Shown here one piece after another: positions 8,234 through 15,912 of a stretch of 55,046 bases of DNA. Position 1 is the first letter of the stretch, and each line of letters begins with the position of its first letter. The position numbers were made by a program, and so were the translations under genes. A model generated the notes under the pieces. That model saw nothing but the letters and a program-made list of their open reading frames with translations. It searched no databases and had not been told where the DNA came from. The DNA is taken from contig LFTI01000060.1 of assembly GCA_001513285.1 (NCBI GenBank), positions 1-55,046 of the forward strand, read 5' to 3'. Origin of the DNA: Rikenellaceae bacterium DTU049. GTDB taxonomy: Bacteria > Bacteroidota > Bacteroidia > Bacteroidales > DTU049.

Positions 8234-8583
8234 GGTTCTATAACGTTTATTGTGAGTAAATTTTTTAACTGTCCAATTGTTATTTATTGTCCACAAATGC
8301 ACACAAATGAACACAAATAAGCACAAATTAATAAATTCAATTCCAAAATCCTTTAATCCCACAAATCCCAGTTCAGACAATTCACCCCGTGAGATATAAA
8401 ATAAAAGATACATTCAAAGTATAATAGTAGTTATCTCACTGGGTAAATTTCTATCATCCTTCGTGTTCTTTGTGTCTTCTTTGAGAACTTTGTGGTTAAT
8501 ATTTAAGAGTACAATAATAAATAAAATTCTTTTTTTTAAATTACTTTTTTTTATTCTTTACCTATTTAAAACGTTATAGAACC
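8234..8583. mobile_element. MITE-like inverted-repeat element, copy B
   Basis: The 350-bp element starts GGTTCTATAACGTTTATTG and ends with the inverse AAACGTTATAGAACC. It is flanked on both sides by AAAAATAG (8226-8233 and 8584-8591), a candidate 8-bp target duplication. The interior has TTTGTGT-type phrases shared with the other copies and an imperfect dyad (CCCCGTGAGATA at 8384-8395 against TATCTCACTGGG at 8432-8443). No transposase or other coding sequence is inside, so it must be non-autonomous if mobile. It fills most of the 474-bp gap before 8660. Confidence 0.7.
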
Positions 8584-8591
8584 AAAAATAG

Positions 8592-8599
8592 TATTTTTG
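8592..8599 (+). promoter_or_regulatory. Possible -7 box for the glycosyltransferase gene
   Basis: TATTTTTG, 60 bases before ATG 8660 and immediately next to the right target repeat of element B. Confidence 0.35.
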
Positions 8600-8659
8600 T
8601 AAAAATTATTAATTAATTACAAATAGCAATTTTATTAATTTTAAAATAATTACATAAAG

Positions 8660-9649
8660 ATGCATATTACTATTTTTTATAAAGGTAAAATACCTACAAA
8701 ATATTATGGAGGCACAGCTAGAGATATTTGGTATTTAGGTAAAGAATTAAAAAAATTAGGTAATAAAATTACATATTTAGTAGCTAAAGAATCTTTTTGC
8801 CCTTTTGCTGATGTTATTTATATAGATGAAAATAAAAATATCAATGAGCAAATTCCCATAGATACAGATATTGTCAATTTACATTCTGAAATAGATGAAG
8901 AATTAAATAAACCTTTTTTGCTCACTGTTCATGGCAACACTTATAATCCTAATAAAATTTTCCCAATCAATACAAATTTTGTTTCTCAATCACACGCTAA
9001 AAGATATGGTGCAGAAGCATATGTTTATAACGGAATGGATTGGTCAGATTATCCCTCAGTAGATTTTTTGCAAAATAGATATGGATATCATTTTCTTGGC
9101 AAAGCTGCTTGGCGTGTAAAAAATTTAAAAGCTGCTATTAAAATTGCTCAGAATAATAAAAAAACTTTAGAAGTTATGGGAGGCCATCGTATCAATTTAT
9201 CTATGGGCTTTCGTATCACATTGAACCCTCATATTCATTTTCATGGAATGGTGGATGATAGCTACAAAGCAAACATTATGAATAAATCTGAAGCTTTGCT
9301 TTTCCCAGTTTTATGGCACGAACCAATGGGATTGGCTATTATCGAAAGTTTATATTATGGTTGCCCAGTTATTGGCACTCCGTATGGCTCTCTACCAGAG
9401 ATTGTAACTAATGATTTTGGTGTCCTTTCTAATCGTTTATCAGATTTAATATATGCTGCAGCCCACTTAGAACATTTTGATAGAAAAAAATGCCATTATT
9501 ATGCTCGCGATATTTTCAATTCTAACCAAATGGCTAAAAAATATTTATTCTATTATCAAAAAATTTTAAATGGTGAAAATATAAATACTCAAAAGCCGCG
9601 TTTAGCAACCATTGATAATAAAAAATTTCTGGATTTTTATTGGGTATAA
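8660..9649 (+). CDS. GT4-like glycosyltransferase
   Basis: The 329-residue protein has the two-domain GT-B layout of family 4 glycosyltransferases. The N-terminal half has a YGGTARDIWYLGKEL segment near residue 18, the acceptor-side motif region. The C-terminal half has HEPMGLAIIESLYYGCPVIG with the E-x7-E pair at E221 and E229, which contacts the nucleotide-sugar donor. No membrane segment is visible. Donor and acceptor cannot be told; neighbours give no polysaccharide cluster. It appears to be a single-gene unit. Confidence 0.87.
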   Translation: MHITIFYKGKIPTKYYGGTARDIWYLGKELKKLGNKITYLVAKESFCPFADVIYIDENKNINEQIPIDTDIVNLHSEIDEELNKPFLLTVHGNTYNPNKIFPINTNFVSQSHAKRYGAEAYVYNGMDWSDYPSVDFLQNRYGYHFLGKAAWRVKNLKAAIKIAQNNKKTLEVMGGHRINLSMGFRITLNPHIHFHGMVDDSYKANIMNKSEALLFPVLWHEPMGLAIIESLYYGCPVIGTPYGSLPEIVTNDFGVLSNRLSDLIYAAAHLEHFDRKKCHYYARDIFNSNQMAKKYLFYYQKILNGENINTQKPRLATIDNKKFLDFYWV

Positions 9650-9677
9650 TTGTATTATTTAATTGTAATCTTTTATG

Positions 9678-9685
9678 TAAATTTG
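9678..9685 (+). promoter_or_regulatory. -7 box of the VOC/membrane protein operon
   Basis: TAAATTTG, 18 bases before ATG 9704. Confidence 0.5.
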
Positions 9686-9703
9686 CGATAAATTATTCAA
9701 ATT

Positions 9704-10087
9704 ATGTTGAGGCACATAGCTATAAATATTAATTCTTCTGATGAAGTAGAAAATTTTTATCAAAATGTTTTAGGTTTTGAATTGATAGGAGAATATTATT
9801 TACATCCTTCTATTGCAAAAACTTTTTTTAATAATGAGCAGATAAAAGTTTACAGAGTAAAAAAATTTAATTTAGAAATCGAGCTATTACTCACCAATAC
9901 TACAAATAATTCTGCCTTTGCACATATAGCATTAGAATTTTGGAAACCAGATACTGTATTCGAAAAAGCCAAAGCTGCTGGTTATAAAGTTTATGAATTT
10001 ATTAAAGAAACTGGCACTAAAGCTAGATATATTTTAGATAAATCTGGCAATATTTTCGAAATTAAAAATATTAATTTAGTAGAATAA
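9704..10087 (+). CDS. VOC (glyoxalase/dioxygenase fold) family protein
   Basis: The 127-residue protein has the paired beta-alpha-beta-beta-beta modules of the vicinal oxygen chelate fold. It begins MLRHIAININSSDEVENFYQNVLGF and ends YILDKSGNIFEIKN, both characteristic of glyoxalase-like domains. H4, E54 (in NLEIELLL), H74 (in FAHIALEF) and E119 (in IFEI) sit where metal ligands usually occur. Substrate unknown. It is followed after nine bases by a membrane protein gene, probably one transcript. Confidence 0.8.
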   Translation: MLRHIAININSSDEVENFYQNVLGFELIGEYYLHPSIAKTFFNNEQIKVYRVKKFNLEIELLLTNTTNNSAFAHIALEFWKPDTVFEKAKAAGYKVYEFIKETGTKARYILDKSGNIFEIKNINLVE

Positions 10088-10096
10088 ATCTATATA

Positions 10097-11440
10097 ATGG
10101 GATTAGATCCAATTTTTTCTATCGAAAATATCATCATCTCACTAATTCTAATAATTGCTCTATTTTCATTAGTTTTTTTTTATAGTAAAATCATTACTGA
10201 TAATCCATTACATAAATATCTAATGTATGGACTTGGCTTTAAAATATTGATGAGTATAGCTTTTATAATGATTTACTATTTTTTTTATGGTGGTGGGGAT
10301 GCTTATTGGTATTGCTATAATGCTAAATGTCTTGTAAATTCTTTTTTTTATCATCCCTCGGAAATTACTAGAATTATTATAAGTGGGAATATCGATCCAG
10401 AAAATTATTATAGATTATTCTCTGTAAATACTGGATATCCAGCTACTGACCTATTATACGATCCTAAAACATTAGCTGTTTCACGTTTTGCATTTCCTAT
10501 TTTATTTATTACTCAAAATTATATCTCTACTACCATATTAGTTTCTATGTTTGCTTTTATCGGACAATGGAAAATGTTCACATTATTAAATAAACTTTTT
10601 CCCAATTTTACAAAGTATGCAGCTATAGCTGTTCTTTTTTTCCCATCACCTACTTTTTGGAGCAGTGGCATATTAAAAGATACTTTTATTTATGGTGCTG
10701 CCTTATGGAGTATATATAATTTTTATCAAATTTTTGTTTATAAAAAAAATATTTTGGGTAATTTATTCCTTTTTATTATGAATTTTTATATAATTATATT
10801 AATAAAACCTTATGTAGCTGTAGCCTTACTACCATCATTGGTTTTGTTATTTTCTTTATCATACATTAGGCAAATAAAGAATCGCTTTATTAGATATTTT
10901 GTAGCTCCTTTTGGACTATTACTAGCTTTTGTGATTTCAATAGTCATTTACACATCTATAGGCTCATCTTTAGGTCCATATGGTAGCATACAAAGTGCCA
11001 TAAACAAAGCATATATAACTCAGCAAGATTTTCTAAAAAATGTAACTTATAGTGAACATAAATATGACATTGGAGAATTCGAACCAACTATTCCTAGTAT
11101 TATATCTAAATTTCCTAAAGCTGTTTTTTTTGGATTTTTTGGCCCATTTATTTGGGAAGCTGATAATTTAACTATGCTACTAGCTGCTTTAGAGAGTTTA
11201 GCTCTTCTTATTATTACAGCTTATTTGTTATACAAAATTAGGTGGCATTTTTTTAAATTTATTTTTCAAAATGATTTTTTAATTTTCGCTTTAGTATTTT
11301 CATTAATATTTATTTTTTTTGTTGGTTTATCATCAGCTAATTATGGATCATTGAGTAGATATAGGATACCAGCACTTCCCTTATTTTTATCTAGCCTTTT
11401 TGCTATTTATAATTATTCTAAACAACAAAAAATTTTATAA
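10097..11440 (+). CDS. Polytopic membrane protein, possible GT-C-like
   Basis: The 447-residue protein has about ten to twelve predicted membrane helices. A loop after the second helix reads YGGGDAYWYCYNA and a later one FFPSPTFWSSGILKDT, motifs I associate with uncharacterised Bacteroidota membrane proteins that resemble GT-C glycosyltransferases or polymerases using lipid-linked sugars. No definite family can be assigned. It follows the VOC gene by nine bases. A transferase role is inference; hypothetical integral membrane protein is the safe call. Confidence 0.6.
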   Translation: MGLDPIFSIENIIISLILIIALFSLVFFYSKIITDNPLHKYLMYGLGFKILMSIAFIMIYYFFYGGGDAYWYCYNAKCLVNSFFYHPSEITRIIISGNIDPENYYRLFSVNTGYPATDLLYDPKTLAVSRFAFPILFITQNYISTTILVSMFAFIGQWKMFTLLNKLFPNFTKYAAIAVLFFPSPTFWSSGILKDTFIYGAALWSIYNFYQIFVYKKNILGNLFLFIMNFYIIILIKPYVAVALLPSLVLLFSLSYIRQIKNRFIRYFVAPFGLLLAFVISIVIYTSIGSSLGPYGSIQSAINKAYITQQDFLKNVTYSEHKYDIGEFEPTIPSIISKFPKAVFFGFFGPFIWEADNLTMLLAALESLALLIITAYLLYKIRWHFFKFIFQNDFLIFALVFSLIFIFFVGLSSANYGSLSRYRIPALPLFLSSLFAIYNYSKQQKIL

Positions 11441-11484
11441 TAATTTAACTTTATGGTATAATAATTGCAGTATTTTTATAAAAA

Positions 11485-11490
11485 AGGAGG
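11485..11490 (+). promoter_or_regulatory. Strong Shine-Dalgarno site
   Basis: AGGAGG sits four bases before ATG 11495. Such sites are rare in Bacteroidota and I saw no other clear one in the window. It decides the start over a TTG at 11465. Confidence 0.7.
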
Positions 11491-11494
11491 CTAT

Positions 11495-13054
11495 ATGAAA
11501 ACCATTAAATTTTTATTATTATTCATTGTGGGAGTAATGATATCTAGCTGCACTATAAATAACTATTATACACAGAGTCAGCCCTATGACGATGTTTACT
11601 ACAATCCTAATATTCATCAATATCCCGATAACAATGCACAAAATCAAGATTATCAGCAAGATTACCAACAGCAGGATAATCAATATCAGTATAATCAAGA
11701 ATACTATCAAGATCAACCTAACTATTCCGAAACATACACTGATGATAATGGAAATACATATATAACTAATAATTACTATGGAGATTATTATGATTACTCT
11801 TATTCATCTCGTATTCGTAGATTTTACTATCCAGAGCTTGGTTTTGGATATTATGATCCATGGTACACTAATATGTATTGGTATACTTATGATCCATGGT
11901 ATTTTGGTATATCGGTTTACCTAACATATCCTTTCTGGAGACCAGGAATATCATTTTATTGGGGATATTACCCATTTAACTATTATGCAGGATGGTATTA
12001 TCCATATCATTATGGATGGGGATATCCTGGATATTGGCATGGATATAATCATGGCTACTGGGATGGTTTCTGGACTGGTTATTATAATGGATTCTATGGC
12101 TCAGAATATTATTATTATAATCCTTTTGATGTTCATTCAGGCTCTGTTTATTATGGACCTAGAGATTATATTTCTACTTCTACTAGTGGCAGAACTAATC
12201 GTACAATAAATGAAACTCAAACAGTTTTACCTCTGAATAGAACTGTAGCTACTACTCAAACTTTTTCTGAAAGGCTCAGCAGGGCTGGTTACAAACCATT
12301 AGAACAAGTATCAGTTAATAAACCAACAGAATCTTTGCAAAAACAAAATGATAATAATGTCATACAGAGTGGTGTAGGTAATGCTAAAATAGATAACTTA
12401 CAGAAAAAACCTTTAGAAAATAATGCTAATCCTGCTACATCGATTACTAATCAAGCTATTAAACAAGAAAATAAAGATAATACTCAACAACAAATTAATA
12501 AACCTCTAAATAATCAAATCAATATTAGCCAACCTACTCAAATACAAAAACAACCAACTCAGCAAAATATACAATCTCAACCTACTCAACAAAGACCGTC
12601 TACTCAACCTACTAATAATACCCAGCCTATTCAAAGACAACAAAATATTCAACCTACTCAACAGCAAAATATGCAATCTCAACCTACTCAACAAAGACCA
12701 TCTACTCAACCTACTAATAATACCCAGCCTATTCAAAGACAACAAAATACTCAACCTACTCAACAATATCAAAGACAATCTGCTCCAAATACTCAATATC
12801 AAAGACCTCCACAGCAATCTAATTCACAAAATAATCAATCTACAGGTCGTAGCTATACTAGACCTTCTACTAATCAATCTGCACCTGTGCAATCAAAAAG
12901 CTACTCTAACCCTCCTTCACGTAGTTATAGTTCACCGAGCAGCAGTCCGAGTAGATCATCTTCTGGCAGTTCATCTCAATCTAAATCATCTAGCTCATCA
13001 TCCAGCTCTCCACGTAGTTCTAGTAGTAGTTCATCAAGTGGTGGAAGAAGATAA
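11495..13054 (+). CDS. Tyr/Trp-rich, Gln- and Ser-rich repeat lipoprotein
   Basis: From ATG 11495 this is a 519-residue protein. A leader ends in the lipobox VMISSC (C19), so it is lipid-anchored. Residues ~20-70 are rich in Q, Y and D; ~90-220 is extraordinarily rich in Y, W, G and P (for example YYPYHYGWGYPGYW); ~260-450 is a Q/P/N linker containing a 34-residue repeat in tandem; the tail is almost pure serine with K/R and ends SGGRR. No enzymatic domain is evident. Such composition suggests an envelope or surface structural protein. It has a true Shine-Dalgarno site, and the FadL-like porin gene follows after 28 bases. Confidence 0.75.
   Translation: MKTIKFLLLFIVGVMISSCTINNYYTQSQPYDDVYYNPNIHQYPDNNAQNQDYQQDYQQQDNQYQYNQEYYQDQPNYSETYTDDNGNTYITNNYYGDYYDYSYSSRIRRFYYPELGFGYYDPWYTNMYWYTYDPWYFGISVYLTYPFWRPGISFYWGYYPFNYYAGWYYPYHYGWGYPGYWHGYNHGYWDGFWTGYYNGFYGSEYYYYNPFDVHSGSVYYGPRDYISTSTSGRTNRTINETQTVLPLNRTVATTQTFSERLSRAGYKPLEQVSVNKPTESLQKQNDNNVIQSGVGNAKIDNLQKKPLENNANPATSITNQAIKQENKDNTQQQINKPLNNQINISQPTQIQKQPTQQNIQSQPTQQRPSTQPTNNTQPIQRQQNIQPTQQQNMQSQPTQQRPSTQPTNNTQPIQRQQNTQPTQQYQRQSAPNTQYQRPPQQSNSQNNQSTGRSYTRPSTNQSAPVQSKSYSNPPSRSYSSPSSSPSRSSSGSSSQSKSSSSSSSSPRSSSSSSSSGGRR
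12560..12763 (+). repeat. 102-bp tandem repeat, two copies, in coding sequence
   Basis: Copies at 12560-12661 and 12662-12763 are nearly identical (start CAGCAAAATAT versus the same bases) and encode a 34-residue unit containing QPTQQRPSTQPTNNTQ. Being in frame, copy number changes would only lengthen or shorten the linker of the lipoprotein. Confidence 0.8.
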
Positions 13055-13082
13055 AATTTTTTAATATAAAATTCTAATTAAT

Positions 13083-14537
13083 ATGAAAAAGTTAATTTTT
13101 AGTTTAGTGATAGTATTATTAACTGGAATTGCATCAATAGCACAAAATTTAGATGATGCAGTGAGATATTCTTATCTAATTCCTTATGGAGATAGCAGAT
13201 TTAATGCTGTAGCTGGTGCATTCTCTGGCATAGGTGCTAATGTTAGTGGGGTAAGCATAAATCCAGCGGGATTAGGTGTATATAAAAAATCTGAAATATC
13301 TGGCACATTTTCTATATCAAATTTTGTATCAAACTCTAATTATTTAGGCAATTCTAATAATGATATAAAAACAGTAGTATCACTTCCAAGTATGGGTATA
13401 ATGATAGCTACTAATTTGAATGAAAATTCAAGTTGGAAAAACCTGAATTTTGGGGTTAGTTATTCAAAACTAGCAGATTTTAATAACAGGATTATGATAT
13501 CTGGTGATAATCAATACAGTAGCATAGTAGAAGTATATTCTGCATATGCTAATGGTAATACCCCCGATCAACTAAATAATTTTGATACAAGGCTTGCTTT
13601 TAACACATGGCTGTTAGATACTTTACCTGGTAATCCTACTGCTTATTCTGGCATAGTATCTCAAGGTGTCAGACAAGAATATATCGAAATAAATAGTGGT
13701 AGCATGTACGAAATAAACCTTTCTGTAGCAGGAAACTATGAAGATAAACTATATATAGGTGGAGCATTGAATTTCGATATATTATCTTATAAAAAAGAAA
13801 CATCATATAAAGAAATAGACAAGGAAGATACTATTCCATATTTTAAATCTTTAGAATCTTTTAATTATCTAAAAACTACTGGTGATGGTATAAATTTTAA
13901 AATAGGATTGATTTATAAACCTATACAATGGTTTAAATTTTCTGCCGCATTTCATAGCCCTACATATTTTGATTTTAACGATTCATATTATGCATCTATG
14001 GAAACAAATGTTTATGGTCAAAATTATAATGATGAAAGCCCAAAAGGCATTTACAATTATAAATATTACAACCCTATGCGAGCTATCTTTGGATTAGGAT
14101 TCACAATAGGTGAATATGGATTTATAGATGCAGAATATGAATGGACAGATTACAGCCAAAATCATTTTAGCAATAAACATGCTAATACTAGTTTTTTTGA
14201 TTTAAATAATACAATAAATAATGAATTAACATATGGGAATAACGTGAGAATAGGAACTGAATGGGTATTGAAACCATTAGCTATTAGAGCTGGATATGCA
14301 TACTATTCTTCTCCATACAAAAATATCAAAAATTTCGATACTCATGTGATGGGATTAGGTTTTGGATTAAGAGAAAATAAATTAATTTTTGACGTAGGTG
14401 TAAATTATTATATACGTAATGATCAAAGATATCTATACGACCCAATAGTGATGGAAATGCTTAGCAAACCAGAGCCAAAGGCTGCTGTATCATTAGATAA
14501 TATTTTAGTTTCTTTCACAATAGGAATGAAATTATAA
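13083..14537 (+). CDS. Outer membrane protein, OmpP1/FadL/TodX-like
   Basis: The 484-residue protein starts with a signal peptide (MKKLIFSLVIVLLTGIASIAQ) and continues NLDDAVRYSYLIPYGDSRFNAVAGAFSGIGANVSGVSINPAGLG, in which the A-G-A...SINPAGLG block is the hallmark of the FadL/OmpP1 family. The rest alternates short polar and aromatic stretches as in a beta-barrel and ends on a strand closing with a hydrophobic residue pattern (ILVSFTIGMKL). The family transports hydrophobic compounds across the outer membrane, but Bacteroidota paralogues are mostly uncharacterised. It lies 28 bases after the lipoprotein gene and before a bidirectional terminator. Confidence 0.83.
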   Translation: MKKLIFSLVIVLLTGIASIAQNLDDAVRYSYLIPYGDSRFNAVAGAFSGIGANVSGVSINPAGLGVYKKSEISGTFSISNFVSNSNYLGNSNNDIKTVVSLPSMGIMIATNLNENSSWKNLNFGVSYSKLADFNNRIMISGDNQYSSIVEVYSAYANGNTPDQLNNFDTRLAFNTWLLDTLPGNPTAYSGIVSQGVRQEYIEINSGSMYEINLSVAGNYEDKLYIGGALNFDILSYKKETSYKEIDKEDTIPYFKSLESFNYLKTTGDGINFKIGLIYKPIQWFKFSAAFHSPTYFDFNDSYYASMETNVYGQNYNDESPKGIYNYKYYNPMRAIFGLGFTIGEYGFIDAEYEWTDYSQNHFSNKHANTSFFDLNNTINNELTYGNNVRIGTEWVLKPLAIRAGYAYYSSPYKNIKNFDTHVMGLGFGLRENKLIFDVGVNYYIRNDQRYLYDPIVMEMLSKPEPKAAVSLDNILVSFTIGMKL

Positions 14538-14556
14538 TTAAAAAAAATGTAAATAT

Positions 14557-14589
14557 GAAAAAGGGACTTATCAAATAAGTCCCTTTTTC
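14557..14589. terminator. Bidirectional intrinsic terminator
   Basis: Perfect 14-bp stem (GAAAAAGGGACTTA and its complement) with loop TCAAA, T-rich on the right and A-rich on the left, between the convergent genes ending at 14537 and 14604. It can serve both. Confidence 0.85.
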
Positions 14590-14603
14590 ATTAAATATAT
14601 TTA

Positions 14604-15386
14604 TCAATGAGCTATTGATATTAATTTTCTATAAATCACCTCTGAATTATCTACAATTTGTAAAATATAAGAACCATTATCTATTAAAGATGTATTAATA
14701 GTATGTACAGCATTATTTGTTTTCAAATTTTCTAAATAAATAATTTGTCCTGTAACATCATAAATTGATAAAATAGGACTATTAAGTTTGCTATTTCGGA
14801 TATCAATGAATAATTCTGCCTGAGCAGGGATAGGATAGATAGCAATTGTTTTTGCTAACAAATCATTAATAGATGTTTGGCAAGGCATAGATTGAATGCC
14901 ATAACTCTCGAGAGTATAATTACAAATTGCAGTTGAAAATGGCCATATATCTTGTTCGACTATATCTCTATTAGGAGCAATTAATATATAGGTAGGATAA
15001 GCAGTAATACCATAATTATTACATATAGCAGTTCCTCCCTTATCACCACTAATAGTAGGATATTCTATGCCATATTGAGTATTAAAGTTTATAACCTCAG
15101 CATCTGAATCCCCATTATCTATGCCTAAAAATATAACATCTCCTTGATTACACCCAAAATAAATATAAGAAGCATTACCCTCAGGTGCCTTAGATTGACA
15201 AGTGCCGCATGCTGTATAAAAAAAATCAATAAGCACATATTTACCTGCATCTAGATAAGTAAAAAGATTATGCGAGGTACCATGAACATCTGTAGCAGCG
15301 AAATCTACAGCTGTAGTTAATGGCGTTTGAGCATTTAAATAAAAAGCCAAAAAAACAATAATAATTAAACAATAAATTTTTTTCAT
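14604..15386 (-). CDS. Secreted thioredoxin-like protein with T9SS sorting domain
   Basis: The 260-residue protein has a signal peptide (residues 1-20), then a thioredoxin/AhpC-TSA-like domain in which FFYTACGTCQ carries the redox pair C60-G-T-C63. The middle keeps the thioredoxin pattern with a YGITAYPTYILI segment containing the cis-proline. Residues ~183-260 (IAIYPIPAQAELFIDI to the end RKLISIAH) form a type A C-terminal sorting domain for type IX secretion, so the protein is likely exported to the cell surface. It may exchange disulfides or act as a thiol peroxidase relative there. It is convergent with the FadL-like gene. Confidence 0.82.
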   Translation of the reverse strand: MKKIYCLIIIVFLAFYLNAQTPLTTAVDFAATDVHGTSHNLFTYLDAGKYVLIDFFYTACGTCQSKAPEGNASYIYFGCNQGDVIFLGIDNGDSDAEVINFNTQYGIEYPTISGDKGGTAICNNYGITAYPTYILIAPNRDIVEQDIWPFSTAICNYTLESYGIQSMPCQTSINDLLAKTIAIYPIPAQAELFIDIRNSKLNSPILSIYDVTGQIIYLENLKTNNAVHTINTSLIDNGSYILQIVDNSEVIYRKLISIAH

Positions 15387-15442
15387 AAAATTGAGTTTTA
15401 AAATTTTAGTAAAATTAAATCATTTTTCTTGAATAAATAATA

Positions 15443-15450
15443 TAAATTTG
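15443..15450 (+). promoter_or_regulatory. -7 box of the Nudix operon
   Basis: TAAATTTG, 15 bases before ATG 15466. Confidence 0.5.
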
Positions 15451-15465
15451 CAATAAACTAAAAAA

Positions 15466-15906
15466 ATGCATTTAAAAAAAAGATATTGTTATGATTATCC
15501 TAGACCAGCTGTAGCCACAGACATTATTATCATACATAAAAATAAAGTATTATTAGTTAAAAGGAAGAATGAGCCATATAAAGGGATGTGGTCTATCCCA
15601 GGTGGATTTAATGAAGAAAATGAGAGATTAGAGGACACTGCACATAGAGAACTACTAGAAGAGACATCATTAGATATCGATTTTTTAAAACAATTCAAGG
15701 CTTATAGTGATCCAAAAAGAGATCCACGTACCAGGGTCATTAGCGTAGTATTTTATGCAATTTTACCCGAAGAATATGAAATAAACAAAGCACAAGCTGG
15801 AGATGATGCAGCTGAGCTAGAATGGTTTAGTCTTTCAGAGTTACCATTATTAGCTTTTGATCATAAAATCGTATTAGATGAATTTATTAAATTTGCAAAT
15901 TTATAA
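15466..15906 (+). CDS. Nudix hydrolase
   Basis: The 146-residue protein carries a Nudix box at residues 47-69: G47, E53, R61-E62 and E65-E66 fit G-x5-E-x7-R-E-U-x-E-E-x-G-U, except that S68 replaces the last glycine. Nudix enzymes cleave nucleoside diphosphates linked to another group. The N-terminal YCYDYPRPAVATDIIII is typical of ADP-ribose or NAD-related Nudix proteins, including the domain found in NrtR regulators, but no DNA-binding tail is present. It is six bases upstream of the AI-2E transporter gene, so the two are probably co-transcribed. Confidence 0.9.
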   Translation: MHLKKRYCYDYPRPAVATDIIIIHKNKVLLVKRKNEPYKGMWSIPGGFNEENERLEDTAHRELLEETSLDIDFLKQFKAYSDPKRDPRTRVISVVFYAILPEEYEINKAQAGDDAAELEWFSLSELPLLAFDHKIVLDEFIKFANL

Positions 15907-15912
15907 TTAATT

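Noticed and set aside
8186-8413. N-terminal extension of the ThiI-like protein
   Set aside because: It lies mostly in element B, has no similarity to the family and is separated from the PP-loop start by a -7 box.
12560-12763. Possible CRISPR or satellite array
   Set aside because: Only two units, in frame within a coding sequence, with no unique spacers.
12506-12817. 103-codon open frame opposite the lipoprotein repeat
   Set aside because: It is the antisense reading of the Gln-rich repeat and is Leu/Ser/Arg-rich for that reason.
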